Of a DNA stretch of 51,712 nt, positions 17,694-26,989 are shown in pieces (position 1 is the first letter of the stretch; each line of letters starts with the position of its first letter). Location: contig JAFEFF010000211.1 in the NCBI GenBank assembly GCA_018240745.1, positions 1-51,712 on the forward strand, given 5' to 3'. Made by a program: the position numbers and the translations under genes. The notes beneath the pieces are model-generated. The model saw nothing but the letters and a program-made list of their open reading frames with translations. It made no database searches and had not been told where the DNA came from. The DNA comes from Pseudomonadota bacterium (GTDB lineage Bacteria; Pseudomonadota; Alphaproteobacteria; Reyranellales; Reyranellaceae).

Positions 17694-19496
17694 TCACCGG
17701 AGGACTGCAGGATCTGCCGGCTCGGCATAGAGCCGCGCCACGTCGGCCGCGCGTCGCTCGAGCACCCGTCGCGTGTTGATCGAACGCTTGTCGGTGACCT
17801 CGCCCGAGCTGGCGTCGGGCGGCTCGGTGAGGGGCAGCAGGCGCCGGATGCGCATGCTCGATCCGCCGGACCGCTCGTTGAAAGCGTGCAGCAGCCGTTC
17901 GAGTGCCGGCCGCCACGCGCCCTCGCCGCCGGCTTCGCGACAGGCCTTTTCGTCCAGCCATACCAGTGCGCCGAGCCACGGCCGGTCCGGCGCGGCGATC
18001 ACCAGATCGCGGACGTAAGGCTGCAGCGCGTCGATCAACTGCGTCCGCAGGGTCGTGGCGCGCACCCAGGTGCCGGACGCGAGCTTGAATTCCTCCGACA
18101 GGCGGCCGGCGAATGCGATGCCCGCTTCGGGCCGGCTCTCGTCGACCCAGCGCGCGGCGTCGCCGGTCTTGAAGAAGCCTTCCTCGTCGAACGCCTCGGC
18201 GGTCGCCTCGGGATCGCGCCAGTAGCCCGGCATCACGTTCGGGCCCTTCACGCGCACCTCGTAGCGGTCGCCCGCAGGGACCAGCTTGGCGAGCATGCCG
18301 GGCTGCGGCAGGCCGAGCAGCCCGGCGCGATCGACGTTCCAGTAGACCATCAGCCCGGTGCTCGTGGTCTCGGTCATGCCCCAGCCGCAGCCGAACGGCA
18401 GACGCTCACCGAGCTCGGCGGTCGCCACGTTCTGCAGGCGGTCGAAGCTCTCCTGCGGCAGCAGCGCACCGCCGTATCCGAGCGCCCGCATGTTCTTGAA
18501 GAACCTGGCACGCAGGTCCTCGTCGCGCTCCAGCGCCTCGAGCAACAGCGGATAGGCCGCCGGTACGTTGCCGAAGCTCGACGGCGAGAGTTCGCGCAGG
18601 TTCTCCAGCGTCTCCTGGAAGCGGCCCGGCAGGGGCCGGCCGCCATCTATATAAAGAGACCCCGCAACGCGGACCGCGCCGTTGAGGTTGGAATTGCCGC
18701 CCCAGGTGTGATGCCACGGCAGCCAATCGAGCGCCAGCGACACGCGGTCGGGGTCGAGCGGCTCGCCGACCATGCGGATCATCTCGATCGCCGACGAGAG
18801 ATTGCCGTGCGTGTTCAGCACGCCCTTGGCCGTGCCGGTCGAGCCGGAGGTGAACATGATCTTGGCCGGCGTGTCGGCCGTTATGTGCAGGCGCCGCTCG
18901 GCGACCGCGGCATCGATCGACGACGAGACGAGCGCGCCGAACGGGAGGCCGCGCCCCTTCGTATACTTGCCGTCGACCGTGACGATCCGCGCGCTCGTGC
19001 GATCGAGCGCCTTGCCGTAGGCGACCGAGTCCTGGGCGAACACCAAGGCCGGCTGCACGAGGTTCAGCGCCTGATCGAGGCGGGCGTAGTCGCCGGACAA
19101 CGAATAGTTGGGCGAGATCGGCGCCACCAGCAGGCCCGCACGCATCGCGCCGAACAGGAACAACGCGTTCTCCAGGCTGTTATCCGACAGGATCGCCGCC
19201 GGGGCCGAGTCCGGTCCATAGCCCTGCGCTATGAGCCACGACGCGACCGCACCCGTCTTCGCCCACGCCTCGGCGTAGGTCAGCCGGTGCCACGCACGAT
19301 CGGGCCCGCGGCGCTCGGCGAGGAAGGTGACATGAGGCCGCCGGTCGGCCGCGCGCTGCAGCCAGTCGATCATCAGCGGCCGGTCCGCCGGCAATTCGCG
19401 ACCGGCGGAGAGCATCAGGACGCCGTCCGCGCGGCGCTCGACGACGACCGACGGCCTGGGCCGGTTGAGCGTGCGCATCGGCGCGAGCGCGCTCAT
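17694..19496 (-). CDS. Feruloyl-CoA-synthetase-like acyl-CoA ligase
   Basis: A 600-residue adenylate-forming enzyme that activates a carboxylic acid with ATP and joins it to CoA. The phosphate loop FTSGSTGTAKGV is at 215-226, the LDWLPWHHTWGGN block near 250-262 and the adenine motif GWGMTETTS near 350. The hinge aspartate lies in FFKTGDAARWVDE, and the catalytic lysine K570 is in GEVTDKRSIN. LDWLPWHHTWGGN and SPNYSL are characteristic of the feruloyl-CoA synthetase branch rather than fatty-acid ligases. It starts inside the end of the SGNH gene (ATGA overlap). With HpaB and the ABC transporter nearby, an aromatic acid is a plausible substrate, but this is inference. Confidence 0.87.
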   Translation of the reverse strand: MSALAPMRTLNRPRPSVVVERRADGVLMLSAGRELPADRPLMIDWLQRAADRRPHVTFLAERRGPDRAWHRLTYAEAWAKTGAVASWLIAQGYGPDSAPAAILSDNSLENALFLFGAMRAGLLVAPISPNYSLSGDYARLDQALNLVQPALVFAQDSVAYGKALDRTSARIVTVDGKYTKGRGLPFGALVSSSIDAAVAERRLHITADTPAKIMFTSGSTGTAKGVLNTHGNLSSAIEMIRMVGEPLDPDRVSLALDWLPWHHTWGGNSNLNGAVRVAGSLYIDGGRPLPGRFQETLENLRELSPSSFGNVPAAYPLLLEALERDEDLRARFFKNMRALGYGGALLPQESFDRLQNVATAELGERLPFGCGWGMTETTSTGLMVYWNVDRAGLLGLPQPGMLAKLVPAGDRYEVRVKGPNVMPGYWRDPEATAEAFDEEGFFKTGDAARWVDESRPEAGIAFAGRLSEEFKLASGTWVRATTLRTQLIDALQPYVRDLVIAAPDRPWLGALVWLDEKACREAGGEGAWRPALERLLHAFNERSGGSSMRIRRLLPLTEPPDASSGEVTDKRSINTRRVLERRAADVARLYAEPADPAVLR

Positions 19497-20665
19497 TGGG
19501 TCGGATGCCCGGTGACGTATTTCACCAGCGCGTCGGCGACGATGCCGTTCAGCAACGGCGTCGGATGGCCATCGTGCGGGATGAAGTACGGACCCCAGGT
19601 CGAAGGCGGGCCGATCAGGTTACGCACCGAGATGACCGGCGCGCCGATCGCGCGCAGGCCGTCGAACGCCGGCAGGTACTGCAGGTCGGGTTGGTCGGGC
19701 GATCCCGGCGGGGCGGGCTCCGGCCCGTTGCTGAGCAGGATCAGGGGTGCGTGGTAGCGCTCCTCGACCAGTTCCTTCAGCCGCTTCGTCAGCGCGACAT
19801 AGAGCCTGGCCTGCTCGCGATCCATCCCGGCGGTGGTGATGCGGCGCACGAAGCGGAAGTGGGTGCGCGCGAGATAGCCCAGCCCTGCCCACGGATGGGC
19901 CCAACGGTAGTGCTCGAACGTTCCGGAGTAGTGCAGCTTGCCGTCGGCGCCGGTGTCGTAGCGCGGCGCGCCGGCGAGCCATGGCGCATCGCCGGTGACG
20001 CGCTCGAGATGCGGCGGCGTCACCCATACGATCACCGCCGCCACCTTGCCGACGATCGCCTTGTCGAACAGGCCGGTCTCGAGCGCGCGCACCTGATGCG
20101 TGGCCCCCCAGCCCGGCACGCCGAAGTTCACGACATGCGCCGGCGGCTCGAGGCGCTGCGCGAACAGCGACGCCGCCGTCTGGTCGTCGTTGACGCCCTC
20201 CGAGAAGGCATACGAATCGCCCATCACGATGTAGGTCGGCCCGCGGTCGACCGAACCGGGCGTCACGCGCGCCCCGTCAGCATCGATGTGATAGGTGACG
20301 TCGTAGAGCGGCTTGCCGTCGTAGGTCGCGGTGGCCTTCACCGTCGTGTCGGGGCGCAGCTTGTACTGCAGCACCGGATCGTAGGGATACCAGTCGGGCG
20401 GCGTCTGCACGCGCACTGCGCCGATTTCCTGGCCTTTCGGCTCCAGCAGGTAAAGCCCGAACTCGATGCCGGCGAGGCCGAGCAGGAAAGCCGCCGCCGC
20501 CAGCATGGTGTTGCGCCACAGCGGCTTCCTGAAGCGCACGATCGCGACCAGGCAGACCAGCGCGATCACCGCGAGCGCCGCCGCGAACGGCAACACGATC
20601 AGCGAGACGACCGTCACGGCTATCGCGGCCAGCGACGGCCAAAGCTTTCGCAAGAACGACGACAT
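19493..20665 (-). CDS. Membrane-anchored SGNH/GDSL-type hydrolase
   Basis: A 390-residue protein. Hydrophobic stretches at about 10-43 and 52-74 give two or three N-terminal spans. The rest should lie outside the cytoplasm. MGDSYAFSEG (148-157) supplies the block I nucleophile S151, NFGVPGWG is a block II-like glycine, and HDGHPT near residue 370 is the block V catalytic Asp-His pair. SGNH proteins of this build act as acyl esterases or acetyltransferases on polysaccharides or lipids. It overlaps the ligase gene by four bases, so the products probably work together. Substrate unknown. Confidence 0.75.
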   Translation of the reverse strand: MSSFLRKLWPSLAAIAVTVVSLIVLPFAAALAVIALVCLVAIVRFRKPLWRNTMLAAAAFLLGLAGIEFGLYLLEPKGQEIGAVRVQTPPDWYPYDPVLQYKLRPDTTVKATATYDGKPLYDVTYHIDADGARVTPGSVDRGPTYIVMGDSYAFSEGVNDDQTAASLFAQRLEPPAHVVNFGVPGWGATHQVRALETGLFDKAIVGKVAAVIVWVTPPHLERVTGDAPWLAGAPRYDTGADGKLHYSGTFEHYRWAHPWAGLGYLARTHFRFVRRITTAGMDREQARLYVALTKRLKELVEERYHAPLILLSNGPEPAPPGSPDQPDLQYLPAFDGLRAIGAPVISVRNLIGPPSTWGPYFIPHDGHPTPLLNGIVADALVKYVTGHPTQ

Positions 20666-20748
20666 TGATCTGGGCGTGGCCTGTACGGCTTCGCGCGGGA
20701 AACATCAATGGGGCCGCGCGTCCCGGCGAGCCGCCCCGAACGGCATGC

Positions 20749-21948
20749 TCAGTCGGCGGCCTCGGCCGCCGGCGCGCGCTTCACCTCGTGCGCCTGCAGC
20801 ACCGGCAGCACGTCGCGCGCGAAGCGGCGGATCTGCTCGAGGAACATCTCCTGGGGCATGGCACCGCGATTGAGGCTGATCTGCACCATATTGGCGCCGG
20901 CCTGATCGGCCTGGGCGATGATGCGCTCGGCCACTTCCCCGGGCGGGCCCCACGGCAATGTCTCGGCCATGCGCTCGACATCGGCCATCGTCATGTTGCG
21001 GAAATCCTCGCGCAGCAACTCGGCCGCGCGCTGGTTCTCCGGCCGCACATAGTCGGTCGAGTTCTGGCTCGAATATCCCGCCTGCCGCTGCAGCGCCGTC
21101 TCGGTGAAGTTGCCATGGCTGAACAGCGTGCGGTTGAAATAGAGATGGTACGGCGCCATCTCGCGGATCGCCTGGGCCTTGGAATCGGCGACGTAGGCAT
21201 TGATGCCGAGCGAGAGGTGGTCGGGCGTGAGCTTGTGGCCCGAAGCGGCGAGGCACCTGGCGTAGTAGCGGATGATGTCGGCGCGCAAACCGCCGCCGCC
21301 CAGGCCCGGCGTGATCGGGATGTTGTGCTGGCCGGCGAACTCGATCGATTCCTTGCTGCCGACGATCGGGATCCAGATCGGCGGATGCGGCTTCTGCACC
21401 GGCCGCGGCCAGATCGCCACGTCCTTGTAGGCCCAGAACTTGCCCCGGTAGGAGAAGACGTCCTCCGTCCAGGCGCGCGTGACGATGTCGTAGGCCTCCT
21501 CGAAGCGCGCGCGGCTGTCGGAAAGCGGCACGTTGTGCACCTGGTACTCGCGCGGGATGCCGCGCGCGAAGCCCGAGATCAGCCGGCCGTTGGAAAGGCA
21601 GTCGAGCATGGCGAGCTCTTCGGCGAGGCGCAGCGGCTCGTGCAAGGGCAGCAGGTTGCCGTAGATCAGGAGCTTGAGCTTCCGGGTGCGCTGCGCCGCC
21701 GACGCCGCCATCAGGTTGGGCGAGTTCATCAGCCCGTAGGGCGAGCAGTGATGCTCGTTGAAGCCGACGCCGTCATAGCCCAGGCGATCCATCTCCTCCC
21801 AGGCGTCGAGATGCTCGGCGTAGGTGCGCACGGCGACATCCGCCTTGAAATGCTGCTTGCTGAGCGGATAGGGCAGCTCGGTCGCGCCCCGCTTCAGATG
21901 GTCGAGATTCTCGCCATAGGCGAGCAGGTCGAAGACGAAGACTTTCAT
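20749..21948 (-). CDS. LLM-class flavin-dependent oxidoreductase (luciferase-like)
   Basis: A 399-residue TIM-barrel protein. GYDGVGFNEHHCSPYGLMNSP is the classic luciferase-like substrate-pocket region. The AEELAMLDCLSNGRLISGFARGIPREY block follows, then PPIWIPIVGSKESIEFA. The sequence is closer to the alkanal-monooxygenase branch than the 7061-8047 product. ATG at 21948 (MKVFVFDLL) is preferred over an upstream start at 21987 because strand 1 begins here; no strong ribosome site is seen in either case. It may hydroxylate or cleave a small organic molecule with FMNH2. It follows the SGNH/ligase pair's orientation but with an 83-bp gap. Confidence 0.88.
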   Translation of the reverse strand: MKVFVFDLLAYGENLDHLKRGATELPYPLSKQHFKADVAVRTYAEHLDAWEEMDRLGYDGVGFNEHHCSPYGLMNSPNLMAASAAQRTRKLKLLIYGNLLPLHEPLRLAEELAMLDCLSNGRLISGFARGIPREYQVHNVPLSDSRARFEEAYDIVTRAWTEDVFSYRGKFWAYKDVAIWPRPVQKPHPPIWIPIVGSKESIEFAGQHNIPITPGLGGGGLRADIIRYYARCLAASGHKLTPDHLSLGINAYVADSKAQAIREMAPYHLYFNRTLFSHGNFTETALQRQAGYSSQNSTDYVRPENQRAAELLREDFRNMTMADVERMAETLPWGPPGEVAERIIAQADQAGANMVQISLNRGAMPQEMFLEQIRRFARDVLPVLQAHEVKRAPAAEAAD

Positions 21949-22061
21949 GGGCCGCGAGGCTAGCGCGAAGAGCCGGGCTCGCGCCATGCTCGCTGGGCGA
22001 TGCCCGTGCGGTGCGCCATCCCCGCGCCGCTGATCCGGAAGCGTCCAGGCGTCCGGTCGGA

Positions 22062-22080
22062 GTCCAGACCGTATCTGGAC
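22062..22080. repeat. Perfect 7-bp inverted repeat upstream of the luciferase-like gene
   Basis: GTCCAGA (22062-22068), spacer CCGTA, TCTGGAC (22074-22080). It lies 37 bp beyond the MscS stop and about 115 bp before the start of the luciferase-like gene. It could be an operator or a weak terminator (no T-run). Partial copies GTCC and TCCAGG occur just beside it. Confidence 0.5.
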
Positions 22081-22116
22081 ACCTCCGAGGCCGATTCCAT
22101 AAGGGTTTTGCTCTCG

Positions 22117-24339
22117 TCAGCCGGCAGCGACGGGCGCCGGTGCGTCCCTGTTTGCCGCGACTGCCGGAACGGCCTCGGCGCCTTCGGACGGCGCGGCAGT
22201 GGACTGCAGGATGACGGTCGCGCCCTCCTTGGCGAACTCGATGCCGAGGCCAGGGAACGTCTTGAACATGCGCTTCACCGCCTCGCGCTGGATCATCGCC
22301 GGATTGCCCGGCCGCGCCGTGAACTTGAATCGTATCAGCAGGGCGTTGTCGATGATGTCGGCCACGCCCTGCATCTTGAACGGCGCCAGGATCTCCGACT
22401 TGATCTCCGGCACCTCCAGCATGTCCTGGCCGATCTTCTTGGCCGCCTTGCGCAGCTTCTCGATGTCGGTGTCCCGCGCGAAGCGCAGGTTGAACTTCAC
22501 CGTGAGCCAGTCCCGGCTGAAGTTGGTGATCTGGCCGAGCTGGCCGAACGGGATGGTGTGGACCTGCCCGTTCTGGTGGCGCAGCTTGATCGAGCGCAGC
22601 GTGAAGCCCTCGACCGTGCCCTTGGCCCTGCCGCAGTCGATGTACTCGCCGACCCGGAACGCATCGTCGGTGAGGTAGAAGATCCCCGAGACGATGTCCC
22701 TGACCAGGGTCTGGCTGCCGAACGAGATGGCGATCCCGAAGATCGAGGCGCCGGCGAGCAACGGCAGGACGTTGATGCCGAAATCCTCGAGCGCAATCAT
22801 GACCGCGATGAACACGATCAGGATCGCGACCGCCACGCGCAGCAGCGGCATCATCGTGCTGAGGCGCGAAGCGGGTGTCGACGCCGCGTCGCCGTCGAGG
22901 ATCGCTGCCGCCGCGTCTTTGGGCTTGTGCGCCATGTAGGGATCGGTCGCGTGCTTGAAGAACTCCCACAGCACGTAGGCGAGGAACAGCGTGACGCCTG
23001 CCGTCCGCGAGGAGCGCGTTATCTGCTCCCACTGGTCTGGGCTGGCGAGCGCCAGCACCTCCACCACCCACATTTCGGCGACCGTCACCGCAACGCCGAT
23101 GAACACGGCGACGCGAACGCAGCGCGCCACGACATCGGGAAGCTTCGGCCGGTCGCTGGCCGGCGTGCTGCCCGGCAGAAACGAATCGAGTCGCCGCACG
23201 AAGGCCTGCATCAGCGTCTCGAAGACCAGGAGACCGATCACCAGGCTGAGGGTCAACAGGATCGCCCCGCCGACCTGGGCCCGCCCGGAAACCGCGCTGT
23301 AGATCTGGGTCGCCGCCAGGGCGACGAAGAACGACGTGGCCACGCCCAGCCAGTGGCGGCCAATCACGCCGGTCAACGGCGCCGCCGTGGCCAGCCCGCC
23401 CAGCCATTGGCGCGCCGCTTCCCGGGAGCCGAAGACGATCCAGAGAAGAGCCGCAAGCGTGACCGTCGTGCCAACGATCTGGTAGGCGGCGAACGCATCG
23501 GGCGGCGTGCCCATCGAAACCAGGACACTGCCCACGATACGGCCGGCAATGATCATCAGCATCACGGTCGCGATCTGCCGGTACATCGTCCGCGCCCGGT
23601 CGCTGTCGATGTCGCAAAGCCGCGCCGGCTGCATGTCCGGTTGCAGCACGACACGAATCATCAGCATGTAGAGGCGCCAGGCGAAGATGCCGGCGAACAC
23701 TGCCTCGGCGAACGTGTCCTGTACCGTGCCACTGGAGAACCATGCTCCGGCTGCATTGCAGACCAGCCAGACCGCGAGCAGGCCGACCGCGTCGAGCGCC
23801 ACCAGCGCCGCCAGATTGGCCAGCGACGATAGGCCGTGTTCGGGGCCGGCCCGGGTTGCGAGATGCCGCCTGGCCCGGCCCAGCAGCAGGCGCAGCGCGC
23901 GTTCCGCGGTGACGGCCGCAGCACCGACCAGGCCGAGGATGATGATGAAGGCTCCTGCTCCCAGTCCGCCCGTCGATCGTTGGTGAAGATCACTGACGAG
24001 CACTGCGAGCTGGTGACCGAGCACCGGAAACGCCGCGATGGCCCTGCCGAAGTTCTGGAGGAAGACGACGAACTCGCCAGGTCCCTGCTTGGGCGGGGTC
24101 CTGATGATCTGCGGCGGGGGCGCACCCTTGCCGGACTTCGGCTTGGCCGCCGGATCGGGCGTCGTGGCAGGACCGCCCTCGGCCTTGATCTTTTCGACGA
24201 CGGACTTGCTGATCGCGTCGACCAGCATGTCGAACTGCTGCTGGGTCATACCCGCGGGCGGCGGCGGCGCGGGCTGGGCGCGGAGCTCACCCGCGCCCAC
24301 GATGATGCCGAGAACCAATACCAGTGCGCGGAGCTGCAT
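22117..24339 (-). CDS. Large MscS-family mechanosensitive channel
   Basis: A 740-residue inner-membrane protein. A signal peptide at 1-22 (ending LRAQ) leads into a Pro/Lys-rich periplasmic stretch to about residue 95. About ten hydrophobic segments follow between 110 and 520. The MscS core comes next: LPLLAGASIFGIAISFGSQ is the pore helix TM3, followed by the beta domain (DIVSGIFYLTDDAFRVGEYI, GTVEGFTLRSIKLR, IPFGQLGQITNFSRDW) and the alpha/beta domain. Such channels open on osmotic downshock. The extra N-terminal spans resemble MscK/YbdG-type relatives. The C-terminus is Ala/Pro rich. ATG at 24339 has GGGAGGG upstream; longer frames upstream lie inside the sulfatase gene. Confidence 0.92.
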   Translation of the reverse strand: MQLRALVLVLGIIVGAGELRAQPAPPPPAGMTQQQFDMLVDAISKSVVEKIKAEGGPATTPDPAAKPKSGKGAPPPQIIRTPPKQGPGEFVVFLQNFGRAIAAFPVLGHQLAVLVSDLHQRSTGGLGAGAFIIILGLVGAAAVTAERALRLLLGRARRHLATRAGPEHGLSSLANLAALVALDAVGLLAVWLVCNAAGAWFSSGTVQDTFAEAVFAGIFAWRLYMLMIRVVLQPDMQPARLCDIDSDRARTMYRQIATVMLMIIAGRIVGSVLVSMGTPPDAFAAYQIVGTTVTLAALLWIVFGSREAARQWLGGLATAAPLTGVIGRHWLGVATSFFVALAATQIYSAVSGRAQVGGAILLTLSLVIGLLVFETLMQAFVRRLDSFLPGSTPASDRPKLPDVVARCVRVAVFIGVAVTVAEMWVVEVLALASPDQWEQITRSSRTAGVTLFLAYVLWEFFKHATDPYMAHKPKDAAAAILDGDAASTPASRLSTMMPLLRVAVAILIVFIAVMIALEDFGINVLPLLAGASIFGIAISFGSQTLVRDIVSGIFYLTDDAFRVGEYIDCGRAKGTVEGFTLRSIKLRHQNGQVHTIPFGQLGQITNFSRDWLTVKFNLRFARDTDIEKLRKAAKKIGQDMLEVPEIKSEILAPFKMQGVADIIDNALLIRFKFTARPGNPAMIQREAVKRMFKTFPGLGIEFAKEGATVILQSTAAPSEGAEAVPAVAANRDAPAPVAAG

Positions 24340-24374
24340 CGGGTACCCTCCCTCGGTTGAAGGGGTTTCAGGCG

Positions 24375-26147
24375 CTACAAGTCTACCCTGTCGAGGCCCC
24401 AGGTGACCTTGGGAATATCGGGCAGCTCGCGGCCGTCGTCCTTGCCGATCTCCGCCTTGATCACGGCTTCGAGCTTGCCGTTCATCGACATCAGGGCCTC
24501 GGCATTCCGGGCGCGGTCGTTGGCGAGATTGTTCACCTCGTCCGGGTCGCTCTGCAGATCGTAGAGTTCCACGTCGTTCCACTTGAAGAGCTCATCGAGC
24601 GTCGCCGGGCTGTTGTGGTCGACCGGCGCGAAATAGCGCGTGAAACGGTAGCGCCCGTCGAACGCCGAGCGCACATGGCCGCGCTTCTTGAGGTCGGGGT
24701 GGAAGCCCTGCCTCCTGGCCTCCTCCTTCGGGTCCTTGCCGGCCATCACCGCCTTGGCGGCGAAGTCGAAGACGCCCGAATCGTTGCTGGCGAGGCCCGA
24801 GTAGGTGAACAGCGTGGCCGCGCGCGCCGCATCGACCGGCTGGCGGCCGGGATTGCCGAGCAGCGGCGAGAGATCCTTGCCCGGCAATGCCCGCCCGGCC
24901 AGCTCGGCCGCGCGGTCGGGCTTCACGCCGGCCATCGCCAGCAGCGTCGGCACCAGGTCGATGTGGCCCGACAGCGCCGGGCACTGCTGGCCGCCGGCGA
25001 CGTCGGGATGGACGACGTACAGTGGCAGGTGCGTGGTCTCGCGATAGGCGAACGGCCCCTTGCCGCGCAGGCCGTGCGCACCGGCCATCTCGCCGTGGTC
25101 GGAGGTGAAGACGACGATGGTGCTCTCGTCGAGCCGCAGCGCCTGCAGCTCGGCCAGCAGCGCCTCGAGCGAGCGGTCGACGTTGCGCGTGCAGTTTACG
25201 TAGTAGTCGTTGAAGCGCTTCCAGCGCGCGTCCTCGAGCGGCACGTTGCCGAGGATGTAGTCCCAGATGCGGTCGAACTCGCCATGCGCCTTCGGGCGGC
25301 CCGGCGCATCGAACGGCTGGCGCAGGCTCGCCGGGATCGGCACGTCCCAGGTCGCCCTGTAGAGCGCGTGCTCGGGCGCGCGCGCGGCATGCATCCGAAG
25401 CTTCCCCGTGTCCTGGACGTTCTCGCCGGGCGCGTCGGTGTTGAAGTACATGACATCGTGCGGATTGACGAAGCTCACGAACATGCACCACGGCTTGCCG
25501 TCGTCGGCCAGCGGCCGGCCCCTGGTGCGCAGCCAGTTGATCGCACTGCCGGCCGTTATGTGGTCGTAGCTGTAGCCCCCCAGCGCATGGCCGATCAGGT
25601 CGCCCGGCGAGAAATTGTCGGCGAAGCCGTACTTCTCCATGTTGGGCGTCATGAACTGCTCGACCGACTTCGTGTCGAACTCGCGGCTCAGGTGCCACTT
25701 GCCCTTGTAGGCGGTGTAGTAGCCCGCCTTGCGCAGCATGTGGCCGATCGTCGGATGGCTGGTCGAAAGGCTCTGCATCCACGGCACGTCGAGATTCTCG
25801 AACATGCCGTTGTCGGCGGTCTGCAGGCCGGTCAGCAGCACCGAGCGCGAGGAGGTGCACATGGTCGCCGGACACTGATGATTGGTGAAGGTCACGCCCT
25901 TCTGCTGCAGCCGCTCGTGGCCCGGCAGCGACAGGCCGGTCGGCCGGCGGTCGGAGAAACGCTCCTGGTCGGTGAAGACGAACAGGATATTGGGACCGCT
26001 CTTCGCCGTCCGGGTCGCCGGTGCCGGCGTCTGGGCGCGCGCCGACCCGACCAGCGGGCCCAGCAGCGAAACGCCGGCGGCGACCGCTCCCGTGTTCAGA
26101 AAACGACGCCGACCGTGAGACGCGATGGCGCTAACTTGCCGGTCCAT
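24375..26147 (-). CDS. Tat-exported sulfatase (formylglycine-dependent)
   Basis: A 590-residue alkaline-phosphatase-superfamily enzyme that hydrolyses sulfate esters (some relatives act on phosphonates or choline sulfate). A twin-arginine signal GRRRFLNTG (12-20) with hydrophobic core ends at ARAQ (36-39). ILFVFTDQ supplies metal ligand D60. C97 in MCTSSRSVLLTG is the cysteine turned into formylglycine; the motif is C-T-S-S-R rather than the commoner C-x-P-S-R, which the family tolerates. K141-region KGKWHL and FTSDHGEMAGAHG complete the site. ATG at 26147 with AGGGA upstream precedes the Tat motif. It diverges from a TetR gene 98 bp away, the likely regulator. The stop is 35 bp before the MscS start. 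Confidence 0.92.
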   Translation of the reverse strand: MDRQVSAIASHGRRRFLNTGAVAAGVSLLGPLVGSARAQTPAPATRTAKSGPNILFVFTDQERFSDRRPTGLSLPGHERLQQKGVTFTNHQCPATMCTSSRSVLLTGLQTADNGMFENLDVPWMQSLSTSHPTIGHMLRKAGYYTAYKGKWHLSREFDTKSVEQFMTPNMEKYGFADNFSPGDLIGHALGGYSYDHITAGSAINWLRTRGRPLADDGKPWCMFVSFVNPHDVMYFNTDAPGENVQDTGKLRMHAARAPEHALYRATWDVPIPASLRQPFDAPGRPKAHGEFDRIWDYILGNVPLEDARWKRFNDYYVNCTRNVDRSLEALLAELQALRLDESTIVVFTSDHGEMAGAHGLRGKGPFAYRETTHLPLYVVHPDVAGGQQCPALSGHIDLVPTLLAMAGVKPDRAAELAGRALPGKDLSPLLGNPGRQPVDAARAATLFTYSGLASNDSGVFDFAAKAVMAGKDPKEEARRQGFHPDLKKRGHVRSAFDGRYRFTRYFAPVDHNSPATLDELFKWNDVELYDLQSDPDEVNNLANDRARNAEALMSMNGKLEAVIKAEIGKDDGRELPDIPKVTWGLDRVDL

Positions 26148-26228
26148 GATCCCATCCCTTCGCCGCAGTCCCACCCGCAGCTCCAGGATCGCTTGTACGC
26201 GAGAACGGAAATCCGTGCTAGAGTTTTT

Positions 26229-26238
26229 TAACAGGTTA
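26229..26238. promoter_or_regulatory. Candidate TetR operator in an AT-rich divergent promoter
   Basis: TAAC-AG-GTTA is a short palindrome set inside a wider near-palindrome (T6 at 26224-26229 on the left, A7 at 26240-26246 on the right). It is the only AT-rich stretch in the area and overlaps the tetR start region, as expected for a self-regulating TetR controlling the divergent sulfatase gene. TATAAA at 26237-26242 could be a -10 box. No clear -35. Confidence 0.45.
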
Positions 26239-26245
26239 TAAAAAA

Positions 26246-26926
26246 ATGAAGCGGACCGCACGGAGCGAACGCGACGTCATCGCCATGCTGCTGGACTCCC
26301 CTGCCGAGGGCCCGCCTCTGCGCAAGCGCGAGCGCACGCGCCGCGGGCTGGTGCTGGCGGCGATCCAGGTCATTGCACGCGAGGGGCTGGCCGCGGCGAC
26401 GCCCGGGCAAATTGCAGCGGCGGCCGGCGTGACCTCCGTCACGTTCTACAACTACTTCAAATCCAAGGCGGAGATCGTGGCGGCGGTGGGGTTGTTCATC
26501 GCCGAGACGATCCGCGAGCGCAGTGCCGCCAGCCGCGCCACGCTGGCGACCGCCGCCGAGCGCATGGCAGCGGGCTGCCTGCGCTATCTCCATCTCGCCG
26601 AGCTCAGCCCGGGATTCGCCATGCTGGTCGTCGAGGTCGCCGAAGCGGAGCCCGCCTTCCTGGAGCTCGTCGGCACGTTCGTGAAGCAGGAGCTCCGCCA
26701 GGGAATCCGGGACAAGGACTTCGCCCCGCTGCGCGACGCCGTGGCGACCGATCTGGTGGTCGGCGCCGTCATGCGTGCCATGCGGCGCATCGCACAGGGC
26801 GGCGCGCCACGGTCCCACCGGACGGAGATCACTCTCGCCATCCTGCGCGGCCTCGGCCTGCCGGCCGCCGAGGCGAGCCGGATCGTCGGCCGGCCGCTCG
26901 ATGCGCTGATCGGAAAGGTACCGTAG
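26246..26926 (+). CDS. TetR-family transcriptional regulator
   Basis: A 226-residue regulator. An N-terminal HTH at about 26-75 (RKRERTRRGLVLAAIQVI...GQIAAAAGVTSVTFYNYFKSKAEIV) is the TetR signature; the remaining helices form the ligand pocket and dimer face. Start is uncertain: ATG at 26246 lies only a few bases beyond a possible -10 box and has no ribosome site. ATG at 26285 would leave a normal leader and keep the HTH intact. It diverges from the sulfatase gene and runs 63 bp ahead of a luciferase-like gene on the same strand. It may control both. Confidence 0.9.
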   Translation: MKRTARSERDVIAMLLDSPAEGPPLRKRERTRRGLVLAAIQVIAREGLAAATPGQIAAAAGVTSVTFYNYFKSKAEIVAAVGLFIAETIRERSAASRATLATAAERMAAGCLRYLHLAELSPGFAMLVVEVAEAEPAFLELVGTFVKQELRQGIRDKDFAPLRDAVATDLVVGAVMRAMRRIAQGGAPRSHRTEITLAILRGLGLPAAEASRIVGRPLDALIGKVP

Positions 26927-26989
26927 CCCCCGCTTGCGGGCCGCCGGGGCCGGTCCGACAATCCTCCCCAAAGCAAACAGGAGGAACGC

